A stretch of 64,000 nucleotides of DNA from Bacillota bacterium (GTDB lineage: Bacteria; Bacillota; Clostridia; Peptostreptococcales; Anaerovoracaceae), in the NCBI GenBank assembly GCA_017416795.1, contig JAFQBD010000066.1, positions 1 to 64,000 of the forward strand. Direction: 5' to 3'. The notes under the pieces are model-generated. The model did no database searches and had not been told where the DNA came from. It saw only the letters and a program-made list of their open reading frames with translations. Made by a program: the position numbers and the translations under genes. Positions 1 through 8,101 of the stretch are shown here, in pieces; position 1 is the first letter of the stretch, and the number at the start of each line of letters is the position of its first letter.

Positions 1-673
1 CCTTATCACTGAGGATTTCTAACACTTTGCCGTACTGATCCAAAGCGCAGCTGGCGCCGCGTTTAGGGGATTCCTCTCTTACATCGTTGGTACTCAGTAT
101 GTAGCACTGGTTCTGGATAGCGAGAGACGAGAGATATGTCGGCATGTTTTCAACATATGTGAATGCGGAGGTAGTCAGGATAAGCTCTGCACCCTGCAGC
201 ATCAGTATGCGGGCAGGTTCAGGGAATTCGATCTCGTAGCAGATGAGCACGCCGATCTTACCGAACTTGGTATCGCAGACTTCGTAGCCGGAACCACCTG
301 AAACCTTGTCTTTTTCGTCTCCCCAGCGATATGTTTTCCTGTGATTGAGCAGGATATTACCCGCATCGTCTATCAGCGATGCACTTATGAAGACATCATC
401 GCTCATTTTATCTTTTTCCGGATAGCTGATCAGCACATGAACGCCGGCGTCAGCCGCCATAGCCCTGACCTTTGCAAGCTCCGGACCATCGACATAGATG
501 GCAAGGCCTCTCAGCTCTTCGCGGGAAATATCATACCCGCAGTAAAAAAGCTCCGAGAAGCAGACAAGATCCGCGCCTTTTGCAGCAGCTTCCTTGATAG
601 CAGCAGACAGCTTCGCAAGATTAGCGGCCGGATCACCTTTGACTGTATATAATTGTGCGAGACATGCTTTCAT
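1..673 (-). CDS. Carbon-nitrogen hydrolase (nitrilase superfamily), 3' end beyond window
   Basis: The reverse strand from an ATG at 673 (AGGAG ribosome site just upstream) reads MKACLAQLYTVKG and stays open for 224 codons to the window edge. The nitrilase Glu-Lys-Cys triad is visible: Glu in FSELFYCGYD, Lys in HRKTYRWG and the nucleophile Cys in ICYEIEFPEPAR. Enzymes of this superfamily hydrolyse amides or nitriles (for example N-carbamoylputrescine amidase, omega-amidase). The substrate cannot be read from the sequence. The C-terminal part is missing. It is transcribed away from the thiamine operon and is probably unrelated to it. Family assignment is firm, function open. Confidence 0.85.
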   Translation of the reverse strand, partial: MKACLAQLYTVKGDPAANLAKLSAAIKEAAAKGADLVCFSELFYCGYDISREELRGLAIYVDGPELAKVRAMAADAGVHVLISYPEKDKMSDDVFISASLIDDAGNILLNHRKTYRWGDEKDKVSGGSGYEVCDTKFGKIGVLICYEIEFPEPARILMLQGAELILTTSAFTYVENMPTYLSSLAIQNQCYILSTNDVREESPKRGASCALDQYGKVLEILSDK

Positions 674-736
674 GGCAGGCTCCTTTCGCGTGTTATACAG
701 TAACCGTATCACCTTGATAAAGGGTTGTCAAGGCAC

Positions 737-765
737 TTGACACCGGGCTCGGGCAGGTGTATCAT
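737..765 (+). promoter_or_regulatory. Sigma-A type promoter of the thiamine-precursor operon
   Basis: TTGACA at 737-742 and TATCAT at 760-765, separated by 17 bp, sit just upstream of the TPP riboswitch. Transcription would start about 15-20 bases before the riboswitch. Confidence 0.75.
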
Positions 766-779
766 AAACTCACAATTGA

Positions 780-872
780 ATCGAATCGGGGGAGCTTCTG
801 TGCGAGGCTGAGAGTAAGTTAGAACTTAGACCCTTTTAACCTGTTGGATAATGCCATCGTAGGAAGTATTTA
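780..872 (+). promoter_or_regulatory. TPP (THI-element) riboswitch
   Basis: The conserved THI-element blocks occur in order: GGGGGAGC, GCTGAGAG, GACCC, AACCTG, GATAATGCC and CGTAGGAAG. These form the pyrimidine- and pyrophosphate-sensing helices of thiamine pyrophosphate riboswitches. A transcription terminator follows at 888-917 and the first gene of a thiamine-precursor transport operon at 1032. The expected logic is termination when TPP is plentiful. Boundaries are approximate because helix P1 was not modelled. Confidence 0.92.
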
Positions 873-887
873 AGAAACGATAATCAT

Positions 888-917
888 AAGCATTTGCTCC
901 GGCAGATGCTTTTTTTA
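888..917 (+). terminator. Riboswitch-controlled terminator
   Basis: AAGCATTTGC (888-897), loop TCCG and GCAGATGCTT (902-911) form a stem followed by a run of T. It lies between the TPP aptamer and the operon, so it is the likely expression platform. Confidence 0.85.
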
Positions 918-1031
918 TTCCGCGGGCGACTCGGCCAAAGTCGTCATGTCAGGCTAAAGATTCTATTCGGTTGTACGAATCATGATTTGTAAGTTCGAAC
1001 GAAAAAGGATCTAACACAAGGAGGAGAAAAA

Positions 1032-1328
1032 ATGAACGCAAGTGTAGCTATCCAGGTACTGCCATCCGTAACAAGCGACGACGAAGTGATCAGGATCGTC
1101 GACGAAGTCATCGACTACATCAAGTCCACAGGACTCAACTACTATGTGGGACCATTCGAGACTACTATCGAAGGTGACTACGATCAGCTGATGGACATCG
1201 TCAAGGAGTGCCAGCATGTAGCGGCAAGAGCAGGCTGTCCTGCCATGAGCACTTATGTGAAGATCGCCTACAAGCCGGAGGGCGACGTACTGACTATCGA
1301 AAAGAAGGTAACTAAGCATCATGAGTAA
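1032..1328 (+). CDS. Thiamine-binding protein, MTH1187/YkoF family
   Basis: A 98-residue cytoplasmic protein of the small ferredoxin-like-fold family (Pfam Thiamine_BP, formerly DUF77) that binds thiamine or its pyrimidine precursor. It starts MNASVAIQVLPS and contains VDEVIDYIKSTGLNYYVGPFE, typical of the family. Start ATG 1032 follows AAGGAGGAG. It is the first gene after the TPP riboswitch and its end overlaps the permease start by 8 bases, so translation is probably coupled. Its job is likely to bind the imported pyrimidine or to act as an accessory part of the transporter; the exact ligand is inferred. Confidence 0.85.
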   Translation: MNASVAIQVLPSVTSDDEVIRIVDEVIDYIKSTGLNYYVGPFETTIEGDYDQLMDIVKECQHVAARAGCPAMSTYVKIAYKPEGDVLTIEKKVTKHHE

Positions 1329-2097
1329 AGCGCAGAGCTACGCCAAATACATCCCTGCGGCTGTTGCGCTGGTAGGGATCATACTCATATGGCAGCTGGT
1401 ATGTATGACCGGCATAGTGCCGTCATACATGCTTCCGTCACCGGTCGAAGTAGTAAAAGCTCTCGCAAGCGATATAGAGACGATAATGTTTCATGCTAAA
1501 TTCACCTTGCAGGAGACGTTTTACGGTCTTCTCATAGGTATCGCACTGTCTTTTATCGGGGCGACTCTCATGGATCGTTTCGGTGTCATCGACAGAGCTT
1601 TTTACCCGCTGATGATCATAACCCAGACCATACCGACCATAGCCATCGCGCCTATACTGGTGCTTTGGTTCGGTTTTGATATGGCGCCGAAGATCATTCT
1701 GGTAGTCATCACTACATACTTCCCGATCGCTGTCGGACTGCTGGACGGATACAAAAGCGTAGACAAGGACGAAATCGACCTGATGCGTTCTATGGGTGCA
1801 GGAAGGATCGCCATATTCAGACATGTGAAGTTCCCGGCGGCCTTGCCTCATTTCTTTTCCGGGCTGAAGATAGCATCGTCTTATGCAGTAGTGGGTGCAG
1901 TAGTCTCCGAATGGCTGGGAGGATTCAACGGCCTTGGAGTCTACATGACTCGTATGCGCAAGGCGTATGCCTTCGACAACATGTTCGCAGTAATAATATT
2001 GATAATAGTGATAAGCCTTTTGCTCCTTTTGCTTGTGAATATAATAAGCAAGGCTGCTATGCCATGGAAAAAGGCAGAAAGGGGAAATTATGAATAA
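1321..2097 (+). CDS. thiX: ABC transporter permease for thiamine precursor (ThiX-like)
   Basis: A 258-residue membrane protein with about six hydrophobic segments and the BPD_transp_1 coupling region around DEIDLMRSMGAGRIAIFRHV, where the EAA-type loop docks the ATPase. It belongs to the permeases that work with NMT1/THI5-like binding proteins. The gene overlaps both the thiamine-binding protein gene and the binding-protein gene downstream, as expected for one operon. Under TPP control the likely cargo is a pyrimidine precursor (HMP or formylaminopyrimidine) rather than a nitrate, sulfonate or taurine ligand handled by related permeases. Confidence 0.85.
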   Translation: MSKAQSYAKYIPAAVALVGIILIWQLVCMTGIVPSYMLPSPVEVVKALASDIETIMFHAKFTLQETFYGLLIGIALSFIGATLMDRFGVIDRAFYPLMIITQTIPTIAIAPILVLWFGFDMAPKIILVVITTYFPIAVGLLDGYKSVDKDEIDLMRSMGAGRIAIFRHVKFPAALPHFFSGLKIASSYAVVGAVVSEWLGGFNGLGVYMTRMRKAYAFDNMFAVIILIIVISLLLLLLVNIISKAAMPWKKAERGNYE

Positions 2098-3112
2098 ATT
2101 GAATATAAAGCGTGCCGCAAGCATTCTGACCATCTGTATCATGGTTTTTAGCATGGCATTCGCCATGACAGGCTGCGGCAGTGAAGAAGAAAGCGGTCTG
2201 ACTAAGATCACATTCTGTCTTGACTGGACGCCGAACACTAACCATACAGGGATCTATGCAGCACAGGCTCAGGGATGGTACGAAGAGGCCGGCCTTGAAG
2301 TTGAGATCGTGCAGCCGCCTGAAAACGGTGCGGCTCACATGTGCGCATCAGGAGAAGCTCAGTTCGCTATCGAAGCGCAGGACACTATGGCAGCTTCACT
2401 GGCACTAGACGAACCGCTGGGTATCACTGCAGTTGCAGGGCTGATCCAGCATAACACATCCGGTATCATGAGCCGTGCAGGTGACGGCATCGATACTCCG
2501 AAGGGCCTGACAGGCAGGACATATTCCACATGGGATTCACCTATCGAGCTGGCAATGCTGGAAAACGTAGTCGATGCAGATGGCGGAGATTTTGACAAGG
2601 TGAAGCTCATACCTAACGATATCACGGATGAGCCGGCAGCTCTCAGCGCTAAGCAAACTGACGCTGTATGGGTGTTCGAAGGCTGGTCCAAGGTCAATGC
2701 TCAGGTGAGCGGTGTGGATGTTGATTACTTCGCATTCTCGGATATCGATCCTACATTTGACTACTATACACCTGTTATCATCGCTAACAACGACTTTCTG
2801 GCAGAAGATCCGGAAACAGCGAAAGCATTCCTGGCAGCGACAGCCAGAGGTTATGAGTTTGCGGCAGAAAATCCTGAAGAAGCAGCTGATATGCTGATCG
2901 CAGGAGACAACACAGGCTCACTGGCAGAGGCTGAAGAACTGGTGAAAGCAAGCCAGAAATTCCTTTCACCTCTCTACATCGACGATGCTGACAGATGGGG
3001 CGTGATCGATGCGGCAAGATGGAACGGATTCTACAAGTGGCTCTATGAAAATGAGCTTTGTGCAAAAGACCTGACAGACATAGGATTCAGCAACGAATAC
3101 TTACCGGAATAA
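2090..3112 (+). CDS. thiY: Thiamine-precursor ABC transporter substrate-binding lipoprotein (ThiY-like)
   Basis: A 340-residue lipoprotein: a positively charged start, a hydrophobic segment and the lipobox MTGC around residues 26-29 give an anchored solute-binding protein. The mature part opens with KITFCLDWTPNTNHTGIYAA, the hallmark of NMT1/THI5-like proteins that bind formylaminopyrimidine or HMP. It overlaps the permease gene by 8 bases. Family and pathway are supported by motif, gene order and the upstream TPP riboswitch; the exact pyrimidine ligand is inferred. Confidence 0.9.
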   Translation: MNKLNIKRAASILTICIMVFSMAFAMTGCGSEEESGLTKITFCLDWTPNTNHTGIYAAQAQGWYEEAGLEVEIVQPPENGAAHMCASGEAQFAIEAQDTMAASLALDEPLGITAVAGLIQHNTSGIMSRAGDGIDTPKGLTGRTYSTWDSPIELAMLENVVDADGGDFDKVKLIPNDITDEPAALSAKQTDAVWVFEGWSKVNAQVSGVDVDYFAFSDIDPTFDYYTPVIIANNDFLAEDPETAKAFLAATARGYEFAAENPEEAADMLIAGDNTGSLAEAEELVKASQKFLSPLYIDDADRWGVIDAARWNGFYKWLYENELCAKDLTDIGFSNEYLPE

Positions 3113-3143
3113 AAGACTATCCCAAAAGTAACACGAGGAAATT

Positions 3144-3878
3144 ATGACCATATTACGGACAGAAAACATCACAAAATCATATAACGATAAAACGGTGATC
3201 GAGGACATCAACATCCATCTTAAAGAAGGAGAACTTGTTTCGCTTCTGGGTGTCAGCGGCTCGGGCAAGACCACCCTGTTCAATATCATTTCAGGACTCA
3301 TCATGCCTGATGGGGGAAGCGTGCAGCTGTCGGACCGTGACATCACCGGCAAGCCGGGCAGCGTAGCTTATATGCTGCAGAAAGATATGCTCCTTCCTCA
3401 CAAGAAGATCATCGACAATGTGAGCCTGCCTCTTCTGCTCAAAGGGATGCCGCGCAAAGATGCACGCGCCCATGCTGATAAGTTTTTCGAAGAGTTCGGA
3501 CTGGAAGGCACTCAATATAAGTACCCGAACCAGCTCAGCGGCGGAATGAAGCAAAGAGCGGCCCTTCTCAGGACATACATGGCATCGGATGGCGTAGTGC
3601 TTCTTGATGAGCCGTTCAGCGCACTGGACACATTGACTAAATCAGCTATGCACAAATGGTATCTGCAGGTGATGGAACACATTTCATTATCGACGCTGTT
3701 CATAACCCACGATATCGATGAAGCGATACTTTTATCGGACCGCATATATATCATGAGCGGAGCGCCGGGAAAGATCGTAGATGAGATCGTTATTGAAGAG
3801 AAACGACCGCGAAGAGATGATTTTAACTTGACGCCGGAATTCCTCGAGTACAAGAAAAGGATAATCAGCAAATTATAA
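3144..3878 (+). CDS. thiZ: Thiamine-precursor ABC transporter ATP-binding protein (ThiZ-like)
   Basis: A 244-residue ABC ATPase with Walker A GVSGSGKTT, signature LSGGMKQR, Walker B VVLLDEPFSALD and switch histidine in FITHDIDEA. The family (SsuB/TauB/ThiZ-like) energises import of small anions or pyrimidines. It lies 31 bases after the binding-protein gene, and the operon ends at the terminator at 3908-3932. Together with the two preceding genes it makes a complete importer. Confidence 0.88.
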   Translation: MTILRTENITKSYNDKTVIEDINIHLKEGELVSLLGVSGSGKTTLFNIISGLIMPDGGSVQLSDRDITGKPGSVAYMLQKDMLLPHKKIIDNVSLPLLLKGMPRKDARAHADKFFEEFGLEGTQYKYPNQLSGGMKQRAALLRTYMASDGVVLLDEPFSALDTLTKSAMHKWYLQVMEHISLSTLFITHDIDEAILLSDRIYIMSGAPGKIVDEIVIEEKRPRRDDFNLTPEFLEYKKRIISKL

Positions 3879-3907
3879 ACGAAGAAGATGAGCCATCGCA
3901 TAGGAGA

Positions 3908-3932
3908 AGCCCTGATGCGGGGCTCTTTTTTA
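3908..3932 (+). terminator. Terminator of the thiamine-precursor operon
   Basis: AGCCC (3908-3912), a 7-base loop and GGGCT (3920-3924) followed by CTTTTTTAT. Confidence 0.75.
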
Positions 3933-3959
3933 TTATGGGAAGCGTCCGGAATTTCCAAC

Positions 3960-3988
3960 TTGACAAAATAAGTATACTATGCTATTCT
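3960..3988 (+). promoter_or_regulatory. Promoter of the Rrf2-family gene
   Basis: TTGACA (3960-3965) and TATTCT (3983-3988) with 17-bp spacing, just upstream of the regulator. Confidence 0.6.
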
Positions 3989-4005
3989 TGACAAAAGAGG
4001 TCAAG
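3987..4005. promoter_or_regulatory. Inverted repeat at the Rrf2 promoter, possible operator
   Basis: CTTGAC (3987-3992) and GTCAAG (4000-4005) form a perfect 6-bp inverted repeat with a 7-base centre, placed at the expected transcription start. Rrf2 regulators often repress their own genes from such a position; this role is inferred. Confidence 0.4.
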
Positions 4006-4054
4006 AAGGGAGGCGGTCGATATACTATTAATAAAAGAAGTAGAATATGCCATC

Positions 4055-4420
4055 ATGGTACTTGATGAACTCCATAAGGAGAGTCCGCTGTCAGCTTCTG
4101 AACTATCGGAGAGAAGAGGCATACCATCGCCATTCATATATAGAGTATTGAAGAAACTTGAGGCGGCAGAGATCCTGAGCATCAAGAGAGGAGCCCACGG
4201 AGGATACTCCATCAGAAAAGACTGTGAAGATCTGACGCTATATGATGTGATATGTGCCTTCGAGAATACTTTCCTGGTGATAGAATGTATGAAGAAACAG
4301 CACGACTGCTCCAGAAACAGGGGATTGGGATGCTGTATCCACAGGGAGTTCGGAAGATTACAGGGTGTATTGAGAAATGAATTTATGAGAAGCGATTTGA
4401 AGGCGCTTTTCAGTGAATAA
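4055..4420 (+). CDS. Rrf2-family winged-helix transcriptional regulator
   Basis: Rrf2/IscR-like regulator: helix-turn-helix SASELSERRGIPSPFIYRVL, wing KRGAHGGYSI and a cysteine group C-x6-C-x7-CC (ECMKKQHDC to GLGCC) where family members bind an Fe-S cluster. The ATG at 4055 gives 121 residues, but the frame continues upstream as ILLIKEVEYAI, which matches the conserved first helix of Rrf2 proteins (usual form MLISKEVDYAI). That copy would begin at an ATA codon at 4022, six bases after GGGAGGCG; no ATG, GTG or TTG is available upstream. The ATG at 4055 has no clear ribosome site and would remove half of helix 1. Either AUA is used as start or the gene is damaged. Target genes are unknown. Confidence 0.8.
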   Translation: MVLDELHKESPLSASELSERRGIPSPFIYRVLKKLEAAEILSIKRGAHGGYSIRKDCEDLTLYDVICAFENTFLVIECMKKQHDCSRNRGLGCCIHREFGRLQGVLRNEFMRSDLKALFSE

Positions 4421-4463
4421 AGCAGGAAAACAACGACCTAAAATAGTGAAAATAATTGTTTAG

Positions 4464-4495
4464 AAAAAGGCGTGGAAAAAACTCCACGCCTTTTC
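4464..4495. terminator. Bidirectional terminator between convergent genes
   Basis: GGCGTGGA and TCCACGCC form an 8-bp stem flanked by A-run and T-run, so it can end both the Rrf2 gene (+) and the EamA gene (-). Confidence 0.8.
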
Positions 4496-4500
4496 ATGTA

Positions 4501-5406
4501 TCAAGTTGTTTCCGCATCGATTTGGCTTGTTTCTTCTGCAGGTTTCTTCGTATCTGCAACACACCACCAAGTGACGGCTATGATTATAACGGCTGCGCCT
4601 GCAAGTGCGATAGGTCCCGGCATTTCACCGACGAAGATGGCTACCCAGACAGGGTTGAGCAGTGGCTCCAGCATGGCGATGAGTGATGCTGCCAGCGGAG
4701 GACAGTCACGAGTCGCGATGGCGAACAGCACGTATGGGATACCAAGCTGGAAAACGCCCAGTATCACTATGTATAAGATCTCAATACCTGTCGTTCCGTC
4801 AGTCCCAAGAAGTCCGATAGGTGTTCCTATCACTGATGTTAGGCAGTGAGCGATGAGTATGCCTGTCATCCTGATTGAGTCGTCCTTGCCGCCAAGACCG
4901 GTCATAACCAGCATTATCGCCAGAGTTATCCCGGCCAGTATGCCGAAGATGTTTCCAAGAAGACCGCCCGGTGAAAGCTGATCGAAGAAGAACAGCACGA
5001 TTCCTATCATGGTGATAGCAACTACGACTATATCTCTCTTCAGAAGCTTCTGCTTCAGAAATACCGCAGATATTATCAGTATGAAAACAGGTGCCGCGTA
5101 CTGCAGCACTATGGCATTGGCAGCTGTCGTCAACTTAGTAGCTATGACGAAGCAGATGCATGAACCGCTAAGGCCTAAGCCTGCGCCGATGGAGTATTTG
5201 CATATCTTTATCGGCACTTTTTTATATGCCATATAACCGCCCAGGATGAGTGCGGATATGATGCTTCTGATACCTGCTATAAGCAGCGGGCTCCATGATA
5301 TCAGTTTTATGAATATGCCGCCGAGACTCCACAGGACTCCGCAGAGAGCCATGATGAGCATGGCGTTTCTTTTGGCGTGTTGATCGAATGTATTGATGGT
5401 CTGCAT
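4501..5406 (-). CDS. EamA/DMT-family transporter
   Basis: A 301-residue membrane protein of the drug/metabolite transporter superfamily with two EamA repeats (about ten hydrophobic helices), including GVLWSLGGIFIKLI near the N-terminus and LIAMLEPLLNPVWVAIFVGE in the second repeat. An in-frame upstream extension to 5529 exists, but the start MQTINTFDQ at 5406 follows GGAGGTGC and avoids overlap with spoIIR. Members export amino acids, purines or other metabolites; the substrate cannot be told. It lies between two hairpins and is probably a single-gene unit or weak read-through from spoIIR. Confidence 0.85.
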   Translation of the reverse strand: MQTINTFDQHAKRNAMLIMALCGVLWSLGGIFIKLISWSPLLIAGIRSIISALILGGYMAYKKVPIKICKYSIGAGLGLSGSCICFVIATKLTTAANAIVLQYAAPVFILIISAVFLKQKLLKRDIVVVAITMIGIVLFFFDQLSPGGLLGNIFGILAGITLAIMLVMTGLGGKDDSIRMTGILIAHCLTSVIGTPIGLLGTDGTTGIEILYIVILGVFQLGIPYVLFAIATRDCPPLAASLIAMLEPLLNPVWVAIFVGEMPGPIALAGAAVIIIAVTWWCVADTKKPAEETSQIDAETT

Positions 5407-5439
5407 GATGCACCTCCAAGAGCAATTATACTGCAAATA

Positions 5440-5468
5440 GAAAAAACGGCAACCTTTTGCCGCTTTTT
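5440..5468 (-). terminator. Terminator after spoIIR
   Basis: CGGCAA (5447-5452) and TTGCCG (5457-5462) form a stem; read on the minus strand it is followed by a T-run. Confidence 0.7.
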
Positions 5469-5498
5469 CATGTCGTTTAAAGTTAGGAGGTTTGATGA

Positions 5499-6095
5499 TT
5501 ACTGCTTGAGCAGTTCCATGAGCTTCCATCTGAGCTGAAGGTGATCTTCAGACAGCTCTGCGGTCTCTGACGGCTCTGTTCCTTCATCCAGCAGGCACAG
5601 CGGCGGGAATACTACACACCACCAGTTTTGGCCTTCGCCATCGCCGATGGTGATGTTGAGCGCCTCGTAATTTCCTGCCGGGAAGGTCATATCTCCGTAC
5701 GTCTTTTCGGGGATATACCTGATGCCCAGATCTGCCTTGGCATCGTAATCATAACCTTCGGCGGCAATGACGCCGTTAGCTATAGTTTCCAGCCTGCCAA
5801 GGTTGTTCTCGAGATGCCGGCGTGTTTCGCCGACTGTGCTCAGCCCATCCTGATCATCCATATATTCGATGACTGCGTCCCGGACTTTCAGCTTCAGTCT
5901 CTGGTCGCTGACCGAATCGCTGTTGGCGATGACGTGAAGTCTGATTATCCCTTCGTGGTCGTTTCTGCTTATGCCGGCTTCATCACCGATATATGTATAA
6001 AACAGCAGGAAACCCATGAATATGGTAAGCGCCAGCAATATCACGCATTTTCTCTCATCAGATAGTCTATGAATACTTTCTATTATATTTTTCAT
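5499..6095 (-). CDS. spoIIR: Stage II sporulation protein R
   Basis: A 198-residue protein with one N-terminal membrane segment (about residues 17-36) and the SpoIIR signature IRLHVIANSDSVSDQRLKLK, continuing to YEALNITIGDGEGQNWWCV. SpoIIR is the forespore-made signal that triggers SpoIIGA-dependent processing of pro-sigma-E in the mother cell, so the genome comes from a sporulating lineage. The ATG at 6095 follows GGGAGGG. The neighbouring minus-strand gene encodes a SPOCS-LysM protein, also spore-associated. Expression in Bacillus depends on sigma-F; I could not assign a sigma-F promoter here. Confidence 0.95.
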   Translation of the reverse strand: MKNIIESIHRLSDERKCVILLALTIFMGFLLFYTYIGDEAGISRNDHEGIIRLHVIANSDSVSDQRLKLKVRDAVIEYMDDQDGLSTVGETRRHLENNLGRLETIANGVIAAEGYDYDAKADLGIRYIPEKTYGDMTFPAGNYEALNITIGDGEGQNWWCVVFPPLCLLDEGTEPSETAELSEDHLQLRWKLMELLKQ

Positions 6096-6176
6096 TATTA
6101 TCCCTCCCGAGACCGAAGTTTCGGCCTTGTAGTAAGCTGTACTGTAATTCTGTACAGGCGGGAGGAAAGTTATACA

Positions 6177-7964
6177 TTATTTAGCAATAAAAAGTTTCGC
6201 GCCTGACGGCAGCGGTTTGGCGGGATCCAGATCGTTGAGCACGGCCAGAGAATCCATATCAGCCTTATATCTCTTGGCAACGTCCCAGAGAGTATCTCCG
6301 TCGCCGACTACATAGAGAGCCATGGATCTCCTCGAAGGCGCGCTTTCCTCTTTTGCAAAGCACAGGTCTTCGATAGTGCAGAAGTTTTCTCCTGAGAAAA
6401 GCCAGACTTTCATACTGAGGACTGTATTGATCTCTAGCTGACGGCTGTTTATTTCGCTGAACCAGAATTCTTTTACCGAAGCATCTATATAGATGCGAAA
6501 GTCCCCATCATTGCCATCCGCATTCGCATGGCTGCTGCCATACATGGCAGCTGAAGGTATATCGAGACTTCCTCTAACAGGTACGGTATGGTCGATCACG
6601 AAAGGTGTATCACCTTCATCAAGAGCAAGTATCTTCACCGGCATGGATCCTTCTATGATGATCCGATCACCGCTGATCCGTCCATCGACATATGATATGC
6701 CGCAGCTGCCGCAGAGAAGTGACGCAGGCTTGCTTTCCGGATCGCCGGGACTTATGACTTCTCTTGCTGAGATCTCACCTGAAACTATATCTCTGACACA
6801 GCTGATCTCTTTGGACTCAAGCCGAAAATGAAGATCGTTTTTCTTATGGTATGCATCGGTCACTGTATCAAGATCTTTATTACAGTAAGATCTGATGAGA
6901 GTAGTCACATTGCCCTGAAGCAGGAATCTGTCGTCGCCGTCGATGGTAAGAGATATATCCTTGCAGCCAAATGTAAGGGTAATAAGATCAGGATCGATCT
7001 TGTCGTCCATGACGATGAACTGGGTGAAGTCAGTTTTATTGGTGAGACTGCACAGCTTTTTCTGACCGTCGTCTGCCTCGCCGATGTAGAGCGCATCGAG
7101 ATGGACTGCCGCATTTATCACCAGCTTTCCTGAAGTCAGCTGCCTGTGGTTTTCCACCACATCGATGGCGGTCTTCAGTATCTTGACAGGAGAAGGCTCG
7201 TCATCTCTTATAGTTATGTCTTGTGATATCTCGATGGTGTCGGAGGCTTCGTGGTCGAGGCAAGTAGCCTTGACACAGCTTTTTAATGTGATGAGGTCGT
7301 CATCAGAAGCTTCCTTGAAAACGTTCATTTCACAGCTTTCGATGCACGACATCTTGATCAGCAGTTCGCCTCTTACGATGAATTTTCGTTCGTTGATCAT
7401 CTCGGCAGTGATAGTGCGGACAGTAACTGTCGGCCTGAAACTGTCGCCTGCAGCACCTGCCCAGCATTTATCTGTCTTGAACGGGATGACCGATTTGACT
7501 ACATCTACCGGACAGTCGTTATACGCCGCAGGTCCGGCAGAAGGCGAAGGTGCAGAGCGAACAGGTCTGTAGACGGTGTAAGCAGTGATGTCACCGGCAA
7601 GGAAATCATTCTTATCGTAGCTTGCCTTTAACGGCTGAGCAAGATCTACTCTTCCTTCCGCAAAGAGTACCTTTTGCATATCCGGCATGGTGTCGGGTAC
7701 GAGCAGGGACTCTTCAAAGGGCAGTATGTATTCGAAGCAGCCCTGAAGATTCTTGATGCTGAGGCCGGCATATTTCGGCGGCGGTGTCAGCGGGATCATG
7801 CTTGCAGGCTTTGGCGGTTTCGGCGCAGCTTTTGGTCTTTCATGCGCAACATTTGGTCGTTGGTGCGCAGGCTTTGGTGCTTCTGTCTCTACGACAGGAG
7901 CAGGCGACGGTGTGACTTCTACGTCTATATATTTTGGCAGATTATCATAAGGGGATGTTGTCAT
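6177..7964 (-). CDS. SPOCS (DUF3794) and LysM domain protein, spore coat type
   Basis: A 595-residue protein. It opens with a proline-rich segment (about residues 15-62, with repeats like HQRPNVAHERPK). Then SPOCS-type beta domains follow: LSIKNLQGCFEYILPFEESLLVPDTMPDM at the start, and FIVRGELLIKMSCIES and IIEGSMPVKILALDEGD in later copies. A C-terminal LysM domain (about 550-595, YVVGDGDTLWDVAKRYKAD to GAKLFIAK) binds peptidoglycan. This architecture is common in clostridial spore envelope proteins related to SpoVID/SafA function; localisation to the spore is inferred from that and from adjacent spoIIR. ATG 7964 follows AGGAGGG. No signal peptide is seen, as expected for a mother-cell coat protein. 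Confidence 0.85.
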   Translation of the reverse strand: MTTSPYDNLPKYIDVEVTPSPAPVVETEAPKPAHQRPNVAHERPKAAPKPPKPASMIPLTPPPKYAGLSIKNLQGCFEYILPFEESLLVPDTMPDMQKVLFAEGRVDLAQPLKASYDKNDFLAGDITAYTVYRPVRSAPSPSAGPAAYNDCPVDVVKSVIPFKTDKCWAGAAGDSFRPTVTVRTITAEMINERKFIVRGELLIKMSCIESCEMNVFKEASDDDLITLKSCVKATCLDHEASDTIEISQDITIRDDEPSPVKILKTAIDVVENHRQLTSGKLVINAAVHLDALYIGEADDGQKKLCSLTNKTDFTQFIVMDDKIDPDLITLTFGCKDISLTIDGDDRFLLQGNVTTLIRSYCNKDLDTVTDAYHKKNDLHFRLESKEISCVRDIVSGEISAREVISPGDPESKPASLLCGSCGISYVDGRISGDRIIIEGSMPVKILALDEGDTPFVIDHTVPVRGSLDIPSAAMYGSSHANADGNDGDFRIYIDASVKEFWFSEINSRQLEINTVLSMKVWLFSGENFCTIEDLCFAKEESAPSRRSMALYVVGDGDTLWDVAKRYKADMDSLAVLNDLDPAKPLPSGAKLFIAK

Positions 7965-8038
7965 CGGGTGGGCCCTCCTTTAGCTTTTCTCATACTTATC
8001 CTCATAAAAGATATTCACGGGAGGTCCGCGTTATGCAC

Positions 8039-8066
8039 ATAAAAAGACCCTGTCATTTGACAGGGA
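8039..8066 (-). terminator. Terminator of the ispE-gntR unit
   Basis: CCCTGTCA and TGACAGGG separated by two bases form an 8-bp stem; on the minus strand it is followed by TCTTTTTAT. Confidence 0.8.
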
Positions 8067-8101
8067 CTTGGATGTCTGATCATATGTCGGCGCAGGATTA
8101 T

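Noticed and set aside
918-1031. Second regulatory RNA after the TPP terminator
   Set aside because: GTACGAA/GTTCGAAC repeats are present near 970-1005, but no stable alternative fold or known motif could be supported by eye.
1438-2238. 266-codon minus-strand open frame
   Set aside because: Lies fully opposite the ABC permease and binding-protein genes, which have strong family motifs; the predicted protein has no recognisable domain and is rich in Cys/His/Tyr as shadows are.
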